A stretch of 64,000 nt of DNA from Legionellales bacterium (lineage in GTDB: Bacteria; Pseudomonadota; Gammaproteobacteria; JAHCLG01). Of this stretch, positions 48,356-56,690 are shown piece after piece. Made by a program: the position numbers and the translations under genes. The stretch covers positions 1-64,000 of the forward strand of contig JAHCLG010000006.1 of assembly GCA_026125385.1 (NCBI GenBank), in the 5' to 3' direction. Below the pieces are notes generated by a model. It had not been told where the DNA came from. It saw only the letters and a list, made by a program, of their open reading frames with translations, and did not search any database. Each line of letters begins with the position of its first letter. Within the stretch, counting starts at the first letter, position 1.

Positions 48356-48658
48356 ATGCAAAATTTAATTACAAAAGTAAGTGCTATATTGATAATGAGT
48401 ACCATGGTTTTCTCTGTTTCGCATGCTGCTTGTAATACCGCCACATCTCTTACTATTATGCAAAAGGCTGTGGTTATTGCCCATCAGATGAAAGCAAAAT
48501 ATCCAGAACTTGATGAAAACGAAATATTACCTACGGTAATTGTAAACTTGCAGCAGAATCTGCAGCATGTATGTGGTGAGTGTCATACTGATGACGGTTC
48601 GCCAGGTACAGGTATGGCTGTTCATGGTCATGCGTTTTGTATGAAATGTGGTGGGTAA
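48356..48658 (+). CDS. Small secreted protein with CxxCH and CxxC motifs
   Basis: Started at the ATG at 48356 behind TTTGGAG, 100 aa. The signal peptide is LITKVSAILIMSTMVFSVSHA. The mature protein of about 80 residues ends with CGECHTDDGSPGTG and then HGHAFCMKCGG. CGECH could bind one heme c, or the two Cys pairs with His could bind zinc. No downstream Met ligand is obvious except GMAVHGH. It is divergent from the LysR gene, so it may be a LysR target. No family recognised. Confidence 0.65.
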   Translation: MQNLITKVSAILIMSTMVFSVSHAACNTATSLTIMQKAVVIAHQMKAKYPELDENEILPTVIVNLQQNLQHVCGECHTDDGSPGTGMAVHGHAFCMKCGG

Positions 48659-48698
48659 TTTCAATATAATCTTCACATTAAATTTTAGGCTTTATTAT

Positions 48699-48755
48699 CG
48701 AGTTAACACTACGGAGGTGTGTATTCAGCATAGACACCTTCGTAACGTTAACTCG
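48699..48755. repeat. Long imperfect inverted repeat at the right end of the insertion
   Basis: A 22-bp arm (48699-48720, cgagttaacactacggaggt and on) pairs with 48734-48755 with three mismatches around a 13-bp loop. There is no T run, so it is not a classical terminator. It lies between the small secreted protein and surf1, near the right limit of the cox-locus insertion. Confidence 0.6.
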
Positions 48756-48798
48756 CCTTGCCAATTTTCAACACTGGTTAGCCATTCAATAATTGTAG

Positions 48799-48804
48799 TA
48801 TAAT
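48799..48804 (+). promoter_or_regulatory. Candidate -10 box for the surf1 operon
   Basis: TATAAT about 100 nt upstream of the surf1 ATG, with only a weak -35 (TTAGCC at 15 bp). It would let surf1 and its partners be expressed independently of the interrupted cox locus. Confidence 0.35.
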
Positions 48805-48904
48805 GCCTGAAAATTCAATCACATGAATTGAATTTGGCTGTGTTTACGCAGTCTATGATTTGGATTCTCAGGCTCACGAGCAATCGCAACGCACAGGGAA
48901 AGTC

Positions 48905-49672
48905 ATGAACAAAGATTCACAAAGTGGCGCAACATCATCACGCCTCCGCTTCACACCAAGCATCGGCTTAACACTGTTATTTTTAATTTTTTTTACGGTA
49001 TTTATTGCCTTAGGAATTTGGCAAATCAATCGTTATCATCAAAAAAAACAGTTACAGATAACTTATCAAAATCGTGCGCAACAACCTTCTTTAACACTTA
49101 ACGATCTCAACACCAATCCCAGCTCAATGCGTTACTCTCCACTGAGTGTCACGGGATTTTATCAAAATCAATATACCTTGTTTTTGGATAATATTATTCA
49201 TCAACATCGTATGGGCTATTATGTATTCACTTTATTTAAGCCTAACTCAGGTGATCAATGGTTGTTGATTAATCGCGGATGGATTCAAGCCTCTTTGCAT
49301 CGCGAACAATTACCTCAAATTCCGCCTATAACGAACATAGAAACCGTCCAAGGCATTATCGATGTTCCCAGTCGAAATCCCTATGCCCTCGGAAAAGCCG
49401 CTGAAAACCCAGGGCAATGGCCATTACGAATAACCTATCTCGACTTATCGGAATTAACCCATCTCCTGCCTCATCCTGTCTATCCTTTTATTTTATTATT
49501 AAATAAAAATGCAGAACACGGATTTGTCCGTGACTGGAAACCGGTGACACGCGATCCTAATAAACATTTAGGTTATGCCTTTCAATGGTTTGCATTTGCA
49601 GTTGTGTTATTATGTTTATACATTGGATTAAATATTCATCGCACGGAGGACACCTTGAATGAATCGACCTAA
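48905..49672 (+). CDS. SURF1-family oxidase assembly protein
   Basis: About 255 aa from the ATG at 48905 behind AGGGA (a TTG at 48860 is in frame). Two membrane helices flank a periplasmic domain. Family motifs are LGIWQINRYHQKKQL after helix 1, GYYVFTLFKPNSGDQWLLINRGWI near residue 100 and NKHLGYAFQWFAFAVVLLCLYI at the C-terminal helix. SURF1 helps place heme a3 into CoxA. It overlaps the next gene by 14 bp. Confidence 0.92.
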   Translation: MNKDSQSGATSSRLRFTPSIGLTLLFLIFFTVFIALGIWQINRYHQKKQLQITYQNRAQQPSLTLNDLNTNPSSMRYSPLSVTGFYQNQYTLFLDNIIHQHRMGYYVFTLFKPNSGDQWLLINRGWIQASLHREQLPQIPPITNIETVQGIIDVPSRNPYALGKAAENPGQWPLRITYLDLSELTHLLPHPVYPFILLLNKNAEHGFVRDWKPVTRDPNKHLGYAFQWFAFAVVLLCLYIGLNIHRTEDTLNEST

Positions 49673-50273
49673 TAATCTCTCTTTTCGACGTTACGGTTTG
49701 CCCATTTTATTGCTGTTATTATTTATAGGCCCAATGATTGCGGCATGGAGTTTATATCGCAGTGGAGGTGAATTCATTGAAGATACCGTTAATCGTGGAA
49801 CACTAATTCAACCCCCGGCTGTTTTACAAAATTTAACGCTAAAAACGGTTAATGGATTTAGCGTCAATCCAAACTATCTCCAAGGAAAATGGCTGTTATT
49901 GTATGTTACCCCCGCGCAGTGCTCACAAACGTGTTTAGATAATTTAAAAAATTTACAATCCATTGTGCGTGCTTTAGGCAAAGATCAAAACCGCGTGCAA
50001 CGCGTTATCATCACGCCATCTACTATCGACTCCGTACAAAATAACGAAGCCATCGCCAAAGTCTTTCCCGATACTATCCAAGCCAGTGTCAATCCTGTGG
50101 CGTGGAAAAATTTTATTGCTCAAATCAAGGTAAAATCCTTTAACCCAAATCAAGCTCACGTTTTTATTGCCGATCCGCTAAAAAATATTATGTTAACGTA
50201 TCAGGATAATACCAAACCCAGACCCATTTATCAGGATTTAAAACGTTTGCTACAAGTATCACAGATTGGTTAA
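49659..50273 (+). CDS. Membrane-anchored thioredoxin/Sco-like protein of the cox locus
   Basis: A 204-aa protein with an N-terminal helix (LPILLLLLFIGPMIAAWSLY) and a thioredoxin-like periplasmic domain with a CxxxC pair (AQCSQTCLDNL) where Sco proteins have CxxxC; the distal Sco His is not evident. It corresponds in position to PA0111 between surf1 and ctaA. It overlaps surf1 by 14 bp and is 15 bp before sco. ctaA and ctaB, which normally follow, are absent here. Confidence 0.8.
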   Translation: MNRPNNLSFRRYGLPILLLLLFIGPMIAAWSLYRSGGEFIEDTVNRGTLIQPPAVLQNLTLKTVNGFSVNPNYLQGKWLLLYVTPAQCSQTCLDNLKNLQSIVRALGKDQNRVQRVIITPSTIDSVQNNEAIAKVFPDTIQASVNPVAWKNFIAQIKVKSFNPNQAHVFIADPLKNIMLTYQDNTKPRPIYQDLKRLLQVSQIG

Positions 50274-50288
50274 TTTAAGGAGAAACTA

Positions 50289-50951
50289 ATGGAAAATACC
50301 AGACCATTTTGGTGGAAAATTGTCGGTGTAGGATTAATGATTTTAGCAGGCTTGGTGTTTGCACTGATCACCAATATTAAACCCGGATGGATGCAAGTCA
50401 AAGAAAAAAATCAGCAAACTCATCTGATTGAAAATGGCACGTATTTTCCCACGGCACGATTGTTACCTGCATTTAATTTACAAAGCAAACAAGGCGCATT
50501 TAGCAATGCTGAACTAAAACAACATTGGTCATTTTTATTTTTTGGCTTTACTCACTGTCAAAATATTTGCCCAACCACCATGGCCAGTTTAAATCGCGTG
50601 GCTAATTTGTTAAAACAAGAACCAGAGAATAACGTAACTCAATTTATTTTTGTGTCGATTGATCCCAAACGTGACACACTGCCCATTGTCGAAAGTTATG
50701 TTAAACAATTTAATCCTAACTTTATTGGTGTGACTGGCGATGAACAGGCGATTCAACAATTAACACAAAAAATTGGTATTTTTTATCAAACGGTCACCCA
50801 AGAAAATAATGCTAAGGTTGCTGATTATGATATTGATCACAGTGGTTCGGTTTTATTAATTAATCCTGAGGGAAATATCCAAGCATTATTCAGAATGCCA
50901 TTTAAGCCACAAGAAATGGTGAAGGATTTTAAGAAAATTGCGGCAGCATAA
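50289..50951 (+). CDS. Sco1/SenC copper chaperone
   Basis: A 220-aa protein with one N-terminal helix and a Sco domain. Copper ligands are Cys in CQNICPTTM near residue 95 and His in YDIDHSGSVLLINPEG near 180. Sco delivers copper to CuA of CoxB. AGGAG precedes the ATG. Last gene of the surf1 operon; a hairpin element begins 9 bp after its stop. Confidence 0.94.
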   Translation: MENTRPFWWKIVGVGLMILAGLVFALITNIKPGWMQVKEKNQQTHLIENGTYFPTARLLPAFNLQSKQGAFSNAELKQHWSFLFFGFTHCQNICPTTMASLNRVANLLKQEPENNVTQFIFVSIDPKRDTLPIVESYVKQFNPNFIGVTGDEQAIQQLTQKIGIFYQTVTQENNAKVADYDIDHSGSVLLINPEGNIQALFRMPFKPQEMVKDFKKIAAA

Positions 50952-50959
50952 ACTTAGCT

Positions 50960-51104
50960 TAGGGCGTGTTGACAATTCGCTATGCTGAGACGTAGCTTGT
51001 TGATTTTTGAGCACTAGCGCGCAGTTTACACGAAGTAAATGAGCAGCGGAGCACAAAAAATCAACGAGATACAGCCAGCAGAGTAGAATTGTCAACACGC
51101 CCTA
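50960..51104. mobile_element. 145-bp MITE-like element with perfect 19-bp terminal inverted repeats
   Basis: tagggcgtgttgacaattc at 50960-50978 is the exact reverse complement of 51086-51104. Internal arms also pair (gttgattttt with aaaaaatcaac), so the whole unit folds into one long imperfect hairpin. It has no coding capacity. Both ends are TA, compatible with the TA target duplication of IS630/Tc1-type transposition, though I saw no transposase. The last three bases supply the lptG stop codon. Confidence 0.75.
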
Positions 51105-52178
51105 GTTTGCTTTACGTAATAAAAATAATCCTATTCCTGCAAATACGATAATGGGAATTGCAGCAGCCCAAAAGGCAGGAAATTGATATACCATACTGAA
51201 GGGTCCGAATAATTGATTAGCAAAATAAAATAAAATTCCCATGCCAACACCCGTAATAATTCGCAAGCCCATCGTCACGCCACGTAACGGACCAAAAATA
51301 AATGGCACGGCTAATAAAATCATAATCATGGAAGCAAAAGGCTGTAAGATACGCTGCCAAAAATTTAAATCATATTGACTGGATTGAAGATTGTTATGGC
51401 GGCGAAATTGCATATATTGCCATAATTGAATTAAATTCATTTCATCGGGGTCGATGTTTCCTAACACTAACACATGTGGATGCAAATTCACTTGCCAAGA
51501 GATAGTCGCATACTGTTGAGATGATACTTTTTGTAGCCCATCTAACGTGGTGATATTCGCATGAATTAATTGCCAGTGTTGCTGGGAAAATTGAGCACGC
51601 TCGGCCACTCCAATTTCATCCACCTGCATGTTACGAGGATTAAGGTGATACCAATGAATACCTTGCAGTTCTTGCTTGGATAATACAGCACGAATATAAA
51701 TAAACGTATTATTATCTCGCACCCACGATCCATTTAAATTACGTAGGACTTGCCCGCCACTAATCGCTTGCATTTTTTTATCGGTAGCCACTTGCAGAGC
51801 ATGCGGTGCAATCCACTCCCCTAAAAAGGTAATGGGTATCATCATAATAATTGCCGCCAACATCACATTGCGAATAATTTGCCACACCGACATGCCAGCC
51901 GCGCGCATTACGATTAATTCACTGTTTTGCGCAAGATTGCCCAACGCTAATAAACTACCGACTAATCCTGCCATAGGAAAAAATTGATAAACAGATTGCG
52001 GCATATTTAAAAAAGCAACACCAATGGCTTGCAGGAGATGATAATGTCCCTGACCAATATCATCAATTTCATTTAAAAATTGCACGAATAAATCCATGCC
52101 TAATAACACTGTTAACACTAAAAGAATTGAGGAAATAATCGTAATAACAAGATAGCGTGTTAACAAAAACTGTTTCAT
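51102..52178 (-). CDS. lptG: LPS export permease LptG
   Basis: A 358-aa YjgP/YjgQ-family protein with six helices and a periplasmic jellyroll. It begins FLLTRYLVITIISSILLVL and has SELIVMRAAGMSVWQI near residue 87, the coupling segment that contacts LptB. With LptF and LptB it extracts LPS from the inner membrane. The stop codon TAG is contributed by the end of the MITE-like element, so the original C-terminus may have differed slightly. It starts 3 nt after the true end of lptF. Confidence 0.94.
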   Translation of the reverse strand: MKQFLLTRYLVITIISSILLVLTVLLGMDLFVQFLNEIDDIGQGHYHLLQAIGVAFLNMPQSVYQFFPMAGLVGSLLALGNLAQNSELIVMRAAGMSVWQIIRNVMLAAIIMMIPITFLGEWIAPHALQVATDKKMQAISGGQVLRNLNGSWVRDNNTFIYIRAVLSKQELQGIHWYHLNPRNMQVDEIGVAERAQFSQQHWQLIHANITTLDGLQKVSSQQYATISWQVNLHPHVLVLGNIDPDEMNLIQLWQYMQFRRHNNLQSSQYDLNFWQRILQPFASMIMILLAVPFIFGPLRGVTMGLRIITGVGMGILFYFANQLFGPFSMVYQFPAFWAAAIPIIVFAGIGLFLLRKAN

Positions 52179-52181
52179 TTG

Positions 52182-52284
52182 TTATCCAACCTTTTTGAAT
52201 GCAATAAAACTCCCACGATTTAATTTTTCTGCCAATAATAAATACAGTGCCAATAATAATAATGGGGCATGAGCTACCCACATA
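52182..52284 (-). pseudogene. lptF: Out-of-frame C-terminal end of lptF
   Basis: Directly after the premature lptF stop, the plus-one frame reads LVSMWVAHAPLLLLALYLLL, then AEKLNRGSFIAFKKVG, and stops at 52182, 3 nt before lptG. This is the expected last transmembrane helix and tail of LptF (compare E. coli GLWWVHALMLLLAL). A single-base indel near 52285-52293 would restore it. Confidence 0.75.
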
Positions 52285-53316
52285 CTAACCAACTGGGATA
52301 GTCTGGTTTGTAATCCAATCACGGCACACAAATAACATGTTTGCATAAATAATATAAATTAATGTGGCCGGCAAAATTTTTGCAAATTTCCCTTGCCGCG
52401 GTTTCACATAAGAAATGGGCACACCTAATAAAATTAATAATATCATAGAAAATGGCAAGGCTAATCGCCACTGCCACTCTGCTTCGTAAGTTAAATTATT
52501 ATGTTTTTCTTGCCAAATTTTTTGCGTACTGAGCGCTTTGACTTTAAAATCGTTTTGCTGTTCATTTTGCGGTACTATCACCCCATAACTACCAAATTGA
52601 GTAATGTCATAATTATTAACACCAGCAATGCCATCGTAGCGATAGCCGTGATGGGCCACTAAAATATGTTTATTTTGCAATGGATCGTATTGTTGATTCG
52701 CATATTGCGCCGTGGTTATCACCCAATGCCATGCCGGATGACGTGGATCGGGCTTGGTGTATTGTGCTAAAAAAACATGATTTAAAGTTTTGCGATCGCG
52801 CGTGATATTTTCTACATAAGCAACTTGGTTATTATCTTGCAAAGTTTGAAAACGCCCAGGAATAATGGTTTGCAATAATAAGGTGGCACCTTGCTGAGAT
52901 AAATTATTTTCTTGCACGCGAATTAAATTAGGTGCCACTACCATCACTAACACTGCGACCAAAATAATTATGGGGATACTAAAAATCAATGTAAAACTTA
53001 AGATACGCCCCTGCCCCATGCCACATGCTCGCAGCACCGTCATTTCGTTATCAGCATAGAGGCGCCCATACGCCAGCAAAATCCCCAAAAATAAACCGAC
53101 AGGCAATAAATAGCCTAATAAAATAGGAACCTCTAACCAAATAACATGCAATAGCAAACTAAACGCTAACTTACCTGCCGCAATTTTTGAGAGCAACCGT
53201 AAAAATTGATTACTCAAAAATATTAGCACCAGTAGTACGGTGACGGTGAGCGTCGTCAATAAAACTTCTTTAGCTAAATAGCGAAAAATAATCACAAGAG
53301 TTACAATACTCCGCAT
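52285..53316 (-). CDS. lptF: LPS export permease LptF, frameshifted near the 3' end
   Basis: The frame gives 343 aa; family members are about 365. It contains FRYLAKEVLLTTLTVTVLLVLI, NEMTVLRACGMGQGRILSF near residue 97 (LptB coupling) and the periplasmic domain, but ends at TIPVG before the last helix, which continues in another frame to 52182. LptF is essential in most Gram-negative bacteria. The alternatives are a sequencing or assembly indel, a recent mutation with a tolerated truncation, or frameshifting. The start may be the ATG at 53316 or a GTG at 53295. Divergent from pepA. Confidence 0.88.
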   Translation of the reverse strand: MRSIVTLVIIFRYLAKEVLLTTLTVTVLLVLIFLSNQFLRLLSKIAAGKLAFSLLLHVIWLEVPILLGYLLPVGLFLGILLAYGRLYADNEMTVLRACGMGQGRILSFTLIFSIPIIILVAVLVMVVAPNLIRVQENNLSQQGATLLLQTIIPGRFQTLQDNNQVAYVENITRDRKTLNHVFLAQYTKPDPRHPAWHWVITTAQYANQQYDPLQNKHILVAHHGYRYDGIAGVNNYDITQFGSYGVIVPQNEQQNDFKVKALSTQKIWQEKHNNLTYEAEWQWRLALPFSMILLILLGVPISYVKPRQGKFAKILPATLIYIIYANMLFVCRDWITNQTIPVG

Positions 53317-53358
53317 TTACAGATAGACCCATTATGCCAAACACCTGCTGGAGATGCT

Positions 53359-54858
53359 ATGCAATTTAAATTAACCTCAAGTCAATTAAGCACTGCCAAA
53401 CAAGATACCATTATGCTCGTACTCACCAATACTCAGCAGTTAACAGGACATGCCGCCCAATTAGATACCCTAACTGATGGCGCTATACGCCAGTTTATTA
53501 AGTCAGAAAATATTGCCAATCGCGATGGTGAGGTATTTGTACTTTATCAGTTACCGCATTTAACCTCAAAACGGCTGATAATGATAACTGCCAATAAACC
53601 TCTTAAAGACCACAAAATTCCGGCACTTTTCACTCAAGCGATTCATAAAATTATGGTCACCCAAGCTCGATCGGTATTGTGTTTGCTCGATGACATATTG
53701 ATAGAAGATCGCTCATTCGCTTGGATTATCGAACAATTTATCTTGCACACTCATCATCAATTATATCGTTTTACTGAATTTAAAACTCAAGCGGCATCGC
53801 AACCGACTTGGCGAGAAACCCATTTTTATGCAGAAAAATCTCAACATCAAGCATTAATGTCAACGCTCAAAACCATGCAAGCGCTGAATGAAGGTTTAAC
53901 TTTATGTAAAGATTTAGCGAATTCACCACCCAATATTTGCACGCCAGAATTTTTAAGCCAAGCCGCTCGTGATTTAGCAAAAGAATTTAATTCGATAAAA
54001 ACTCACATACTCAATGAAAAGCAATTGCAAAAACAGGGGCTTAATACGCTATTAGCGGTGGGCAGAGGTAGCGAGCATCCACCGCGTTTGATTTGTCTGG
54101 AATATGATGGCGGGAAAAAAAATTCACCTCCAATCGTCTTAGTTGGCAAAGGTATAACGTTCGATACAGGAGGATACACCCTCAAACCAGGTCCTAATAT
54201 GGTTACCATGAAATATGATATGTGCGGTGCCGCGAGTGTGTTAGGACTTTTAAAAGCGGCTGCCCTGGCTAAACTGCCGATGAATATTGTTGGCGTCATT
54301 GCCAGTGCTGAAAATAAAATTTCATCCACCGCCACCGTGCCTGATTCCATCATCAAAACCCTAGCCGGTATTACTGTGGAAATTACCAATACCGATGCCG
54401 AAGGACGTTTAGTCTTATGCGATGCCTTAACCTATGTTGCGCGTTTTAATCCCTATTATGTAATTGACATTGCAACGTTAACAGGAGGAATTATTGTAGC
54501 ATTAGGATCATTGGCCAGTGGTTTATATTGTGACGATGACCGTCTCCGAGAAAAATTATTAACCGCTGCGAATGATTCACTCGATCGAGCTTGGCACATG
54601 CCATTATGGGAAGAATACGATAAAGAACTAGAAAGCAATATTGCCGATTTAATGAATTCGCATACGCCAAAATCGGCAGCAGGCGCAAATGTTGCCGCAC
54701 GCTTTCTAGCGCGCTTTACCCAACAATATCGCTGGGCACATTTTGATTGTGCGGGGGTTGCTAATACGGCAAATCCTAAGGCAGCCACGGGTCGACCTAT
54801 GCCATTATTATGGAAATTTTTATTGGAGGAATCTCAAGCGTATGATGAAGCAAGTTGA
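53359..54858 (+). CDS. pepA: Leucyl aminopeptidase (M17 family)
   Basis: A 499-aa protein with the M17 catalytic domain in its C-terminal half: VGKGITFDTGGYTLKPGPNM (metal-binding Lys and Asp), MKYDMCGAASVLG, and the signature NTDAEGRLVLCDAL. It removes N-terminal residues, Leu preferred, using two metal ions; in E. coli PepA also binds DNA. The pepA-holC pair is conserved. GGAG lies upstream of the ATG at 53359. Confidence 0.96.
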   Translation: MQFKLTSSQLSTAKQDTIMLVLTNTQQLTGHAAQLDTLTDGAIRQFIKSENIANRDGEVFVLYQLPHLTSKRLIMITANKPLKDHKIPALFTQAIHKIMVTQARSVLCLLDDILIEDRSFAWIIEQFILHTHHQLYRFTEFKTQAASQPTWRETHFYAEKSQHQALMSTLKTMQALNEGLTLCKDLANSPPNICTPEFLSQAARDLAKEFNSIKTHILNEKQLQKQGLNTLLAVGRGSEHPPRLICLEYDGGKKNSPPIVLVGKGITFDTGGYTLKPGPNMVTMKYDMCGAASVLGLLKAAALAKLPMNIVGVIASAENKISSTATVPDSIIKTLAGITVEITNTDAEGRLVLCDALTYVARFNPYYVIDIATLTGGIIVALGSLASGLYCDDDRLREKLLTAANDSLDRAWHMPLWEEYDKELESNIADLMNSHTPKSAAGANVAARFLARFTQQYRWAHFDCAGVANTANPKAATGRPMPLLWKFLLEESQAYDEAS

Positions 54859-55252
54859 TTTTTATCTTTTAACAACCTCCGATCCTTACCCATTTTTAAT
54901 ACGCTTAGTGAAACAATTGTATCAGCGCAATTTAAAAACGCTCATTAATTTGGGGACACCAGCACAATATGATTATTGCGATAAATTATTATGGACGCAC
55001 GAAGATATTAGCTTTTTGCCGCACAATTCTATCGATGAAAAAACCATTGCTCCTATTTTATTAGCGGTAAATACACCACGAACTGAAAATTGTGCGGTAT
55101 TAATTAATTTAGCCGAAGAAATTCCCCGTTGTTTTAACGAGTTTGATCGCATTGCCGAACTCGTTACCAACGATGAAAATTGGAAAACAATTTCGCGCGC
55201 ACATTATCGCTTTTATCAACAACAGAATTATCAATTAAAAATGCATAAATAA
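54842..55252 (+). CDS. holC: DNA polymerase III subunit chi
   Basis: A 136-aa protein from the ATG at 54842 (54845 also possible), overlapping the pepA end by 17 bp, with GGAGGA upstream. It matches HolC: VDFYLLTTSDPYPFLIRLVKQLYQ at the N-terminus and DKLLWTHEDISFLPHN in the middle. Chi links the clamp loader to SSB. The usual valS neighbour is here about 6.2 kb further on. Confidence 0.9.
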   Translation: MMKQVDFYLLTTSDPYPFLIRLVKQLYQRNLKTLINLGTPAQYDYCDKLLWTHEDISFLPHNSIDEKTIAPILLAVNTPRTENCAVLINLAEEIPRCFNEFDRIAELVTNDENWKTISRAHYRFYQQQNYQLKMHK

Positions 55253-55262
55253 CCGATTAAGA

Positions 55263-55808
55263 TCATTTTATGATCAATCTACCGCTGCGTGGTTCAACCG
55301 CCCCTGGCACACAGTCTAAATAACCAAACCGGTGAGGGGCGGTCACGCGTTGCCAATATAAAATTCCTTGTAAATGATCATATTCGTGTTGAAAAACACG
55401 TGCCGGAAATCCCCTAAACTCGCCTTGAAAGAGATTACCGTCACGATCATAAGCTTGATAATTTAAAGAATAAAAACGTGGCACGTCACCAATTAATTCG
55501 GGAAGAGAAAAGCAGGCCTCAGGCTCGGTAATTATTTTTTCATCGCTAATGATAACACTGGGATTAATAAAAACTGTAAAAGGAAGTGGATCACACGCGC
55601 AACGTTCGGCACGCTCGGGTAAAATTCGCATCACAAAAATTTGTAACGGCTTGCCAATTTGTGGCGCAGCTAACCCTACACCACCTAATTGTTCTAAAGT
55701 TTTAATCATCCGATCAATAATCTCTTGCACCGATGAAAAATCGTTTATCGCTACACTGGGCTGATGCAATAGTGGTGTTCCCATACGAGTAATTGAATAG
55801 GCTTCCAT
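55263..55808 (-). CDS. def: Peptide deformylase, variant motif
   Basis: A 181-aa protein with all three metal-site blocks: motif 1 GGVGLAAPQIG near residue 42, motif 2 EACFSLPEL (usual EGCLS) near 96, with the metal Cys kept, and motif 3 FQHEYDHLQGILYWQR (HExxH) near 138. It removes formyl from nascent N-termini. The altered motif 2 and the lack of an fmt neighbour suggest a second or divergent deformylase rather than the housekeeping def-fmt copy. Convergent with holC (10-bp gap). Confidence 0.9.
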   Translation of the reverse strand: MEAYSITRMGTPLLHQPSVAINDFSSVQEIIDRMIKTLEQLGGVGLAAPQIGKPLQIFVMRILPERAERCACDPLPFTVFINPSVIISDEKIITEPEACFSLPELIGDVPRFYSLNYQAYDRDGNLFQGEFRGFPARVFQHEYDHLQGILYWQRVTAPHRFGYLDCVPGAVEPRSGRLIIK

Positions 55809-55982
55809 GGATTTATCTTAAGTTGTGGTGTTGGTGTCGCTAGTGTAACAAAATTACCCAAACTTTTGCTTGATTAATTAATGATACTTGTGCAGAATGT
55901 GCAACCGAAGCGTTGGGCTAAGCGTTTGATTTGCCTGTGCTTTTTGTACATATATTTAAATTTTATAAGGAAGAGACTAACT

Positions 55983-56540
55983 ATGATGAAGAAATTCATA
56001 TTATCATTTTTAACTGGGGCTATTTCGGTAGTATTTGCCGCCACTGCATTCGCAGCTGAGCTTCCTTCGAATGGTGTCTACGTCGAAGGTAACTTAGGTT
56101 ACGGCAAAGTCAACGAAAAAGTACTCGGCGCCACCAAGCAAAAAAATCACGGTTTAGCCGGTAGTGTTAATGCAGGTTACTTATTCAACCAAAACGTTGG
56201 CGTTGAAGTAGGTTACACTCGTTACAAAAACCAAGATTTTGGCCCTGGTGTAAAAGGTGACCAAAACTACTCTATGGATGCCGCGTTAAAAGGCATTCTA
56301 CCGGTAGGCCAAGGCTTCAGTGTGTTTGGTAAAGTGGGTGTTGCCTCTGTTCATCACCGCATTTCAGGTGTCACCACTGCAGGTACTTTCCATCGCGCCG
56401 CTTTGTTAGTAGGTGCAGGTGTAGGTTACCAACTCACCAATAATCTTGGTATTAGTGCGCAAGTTAATGCCACCACTAAAAATGATCAAGTACCCGCTAT
56501 GTATTTAGGTACTGTGGGTTTGACCTATACCATCAACTAA
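55983..56540 (+). CDS. Small outer-membrane beta-barrel protein
   Basis: 185 aa from the ATG at 55983 behind GGAAGAG. The signal peptide is FILSFLTGAISVVFAATAFA. The mature protein has about eight alternating amphipathic strands rich in Gly and aromatics (NGVYVEGNLGYGKVNEK; NVGVEVGYTRYKNQDFG; LGTVGLTYTIN), as in OmpA-like/OmpX-type barrels. There is no periplasmic OmpA domain. A strong hairpin terminator follows, so it is probably a monocistronic, well-expressed surface protein. Confidence 0.85.
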   Translation: MMKKFILSFLTGAISVVFAATAFAAELPSNGVYVEGNLGYGKVNEKVLGATKQKNHGLAGSVNAGYLFNQNVGVEVGYTRYKNQDFGPGVKGDQNYSMDAALKGILPVGQGFSVFGKVGVASVHHRISGVTTAGTFHRAALLVGAGVGYQLTNNLGISAQVNATTKNDQVPAMYLGTVGLTYTIN

Positions 56541-56572
56541 GTTCGCCTTTTCTTTTGCAATAGGCAAATAGC

Positions 56573-56609
56573 GATCCGCTCTCGTCTGATTAAGAGAGAG
56601 CGGATCTTT
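56573..56609 (+). terminator. Rho-independent terminator of the outer-membrane barrel gene
   Basis: GATCCGCTCTC (56573-56583) pairs perfectly over 11 bp with GAGAGCGGATC (56596-56606) around a 12-nt loop and is followed by TTT. It lies 33 bp after the stop codon. Confidence 0.75.
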
Positions 56610-56690
56610 CAAACTGTTCTCTACTCAAAACTGGGCAGCTTTAGAGCGATTACAAAATCTGAAATTGCAGCGTTAAAAACCTATTATTTT

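Noticed and set aside
52285-52292. Programmed frameshifting as the explanation for the lptF break
   Set aside because: No slippery heptamer or stimulatory structure is visible; the GGT-TAG site would slip poorly, so an indel or assembly error is likelier.
54003-54389. 128-aa minus-strand frame
   Set aside because: Antisense shadow of the pepA catalytic domain.
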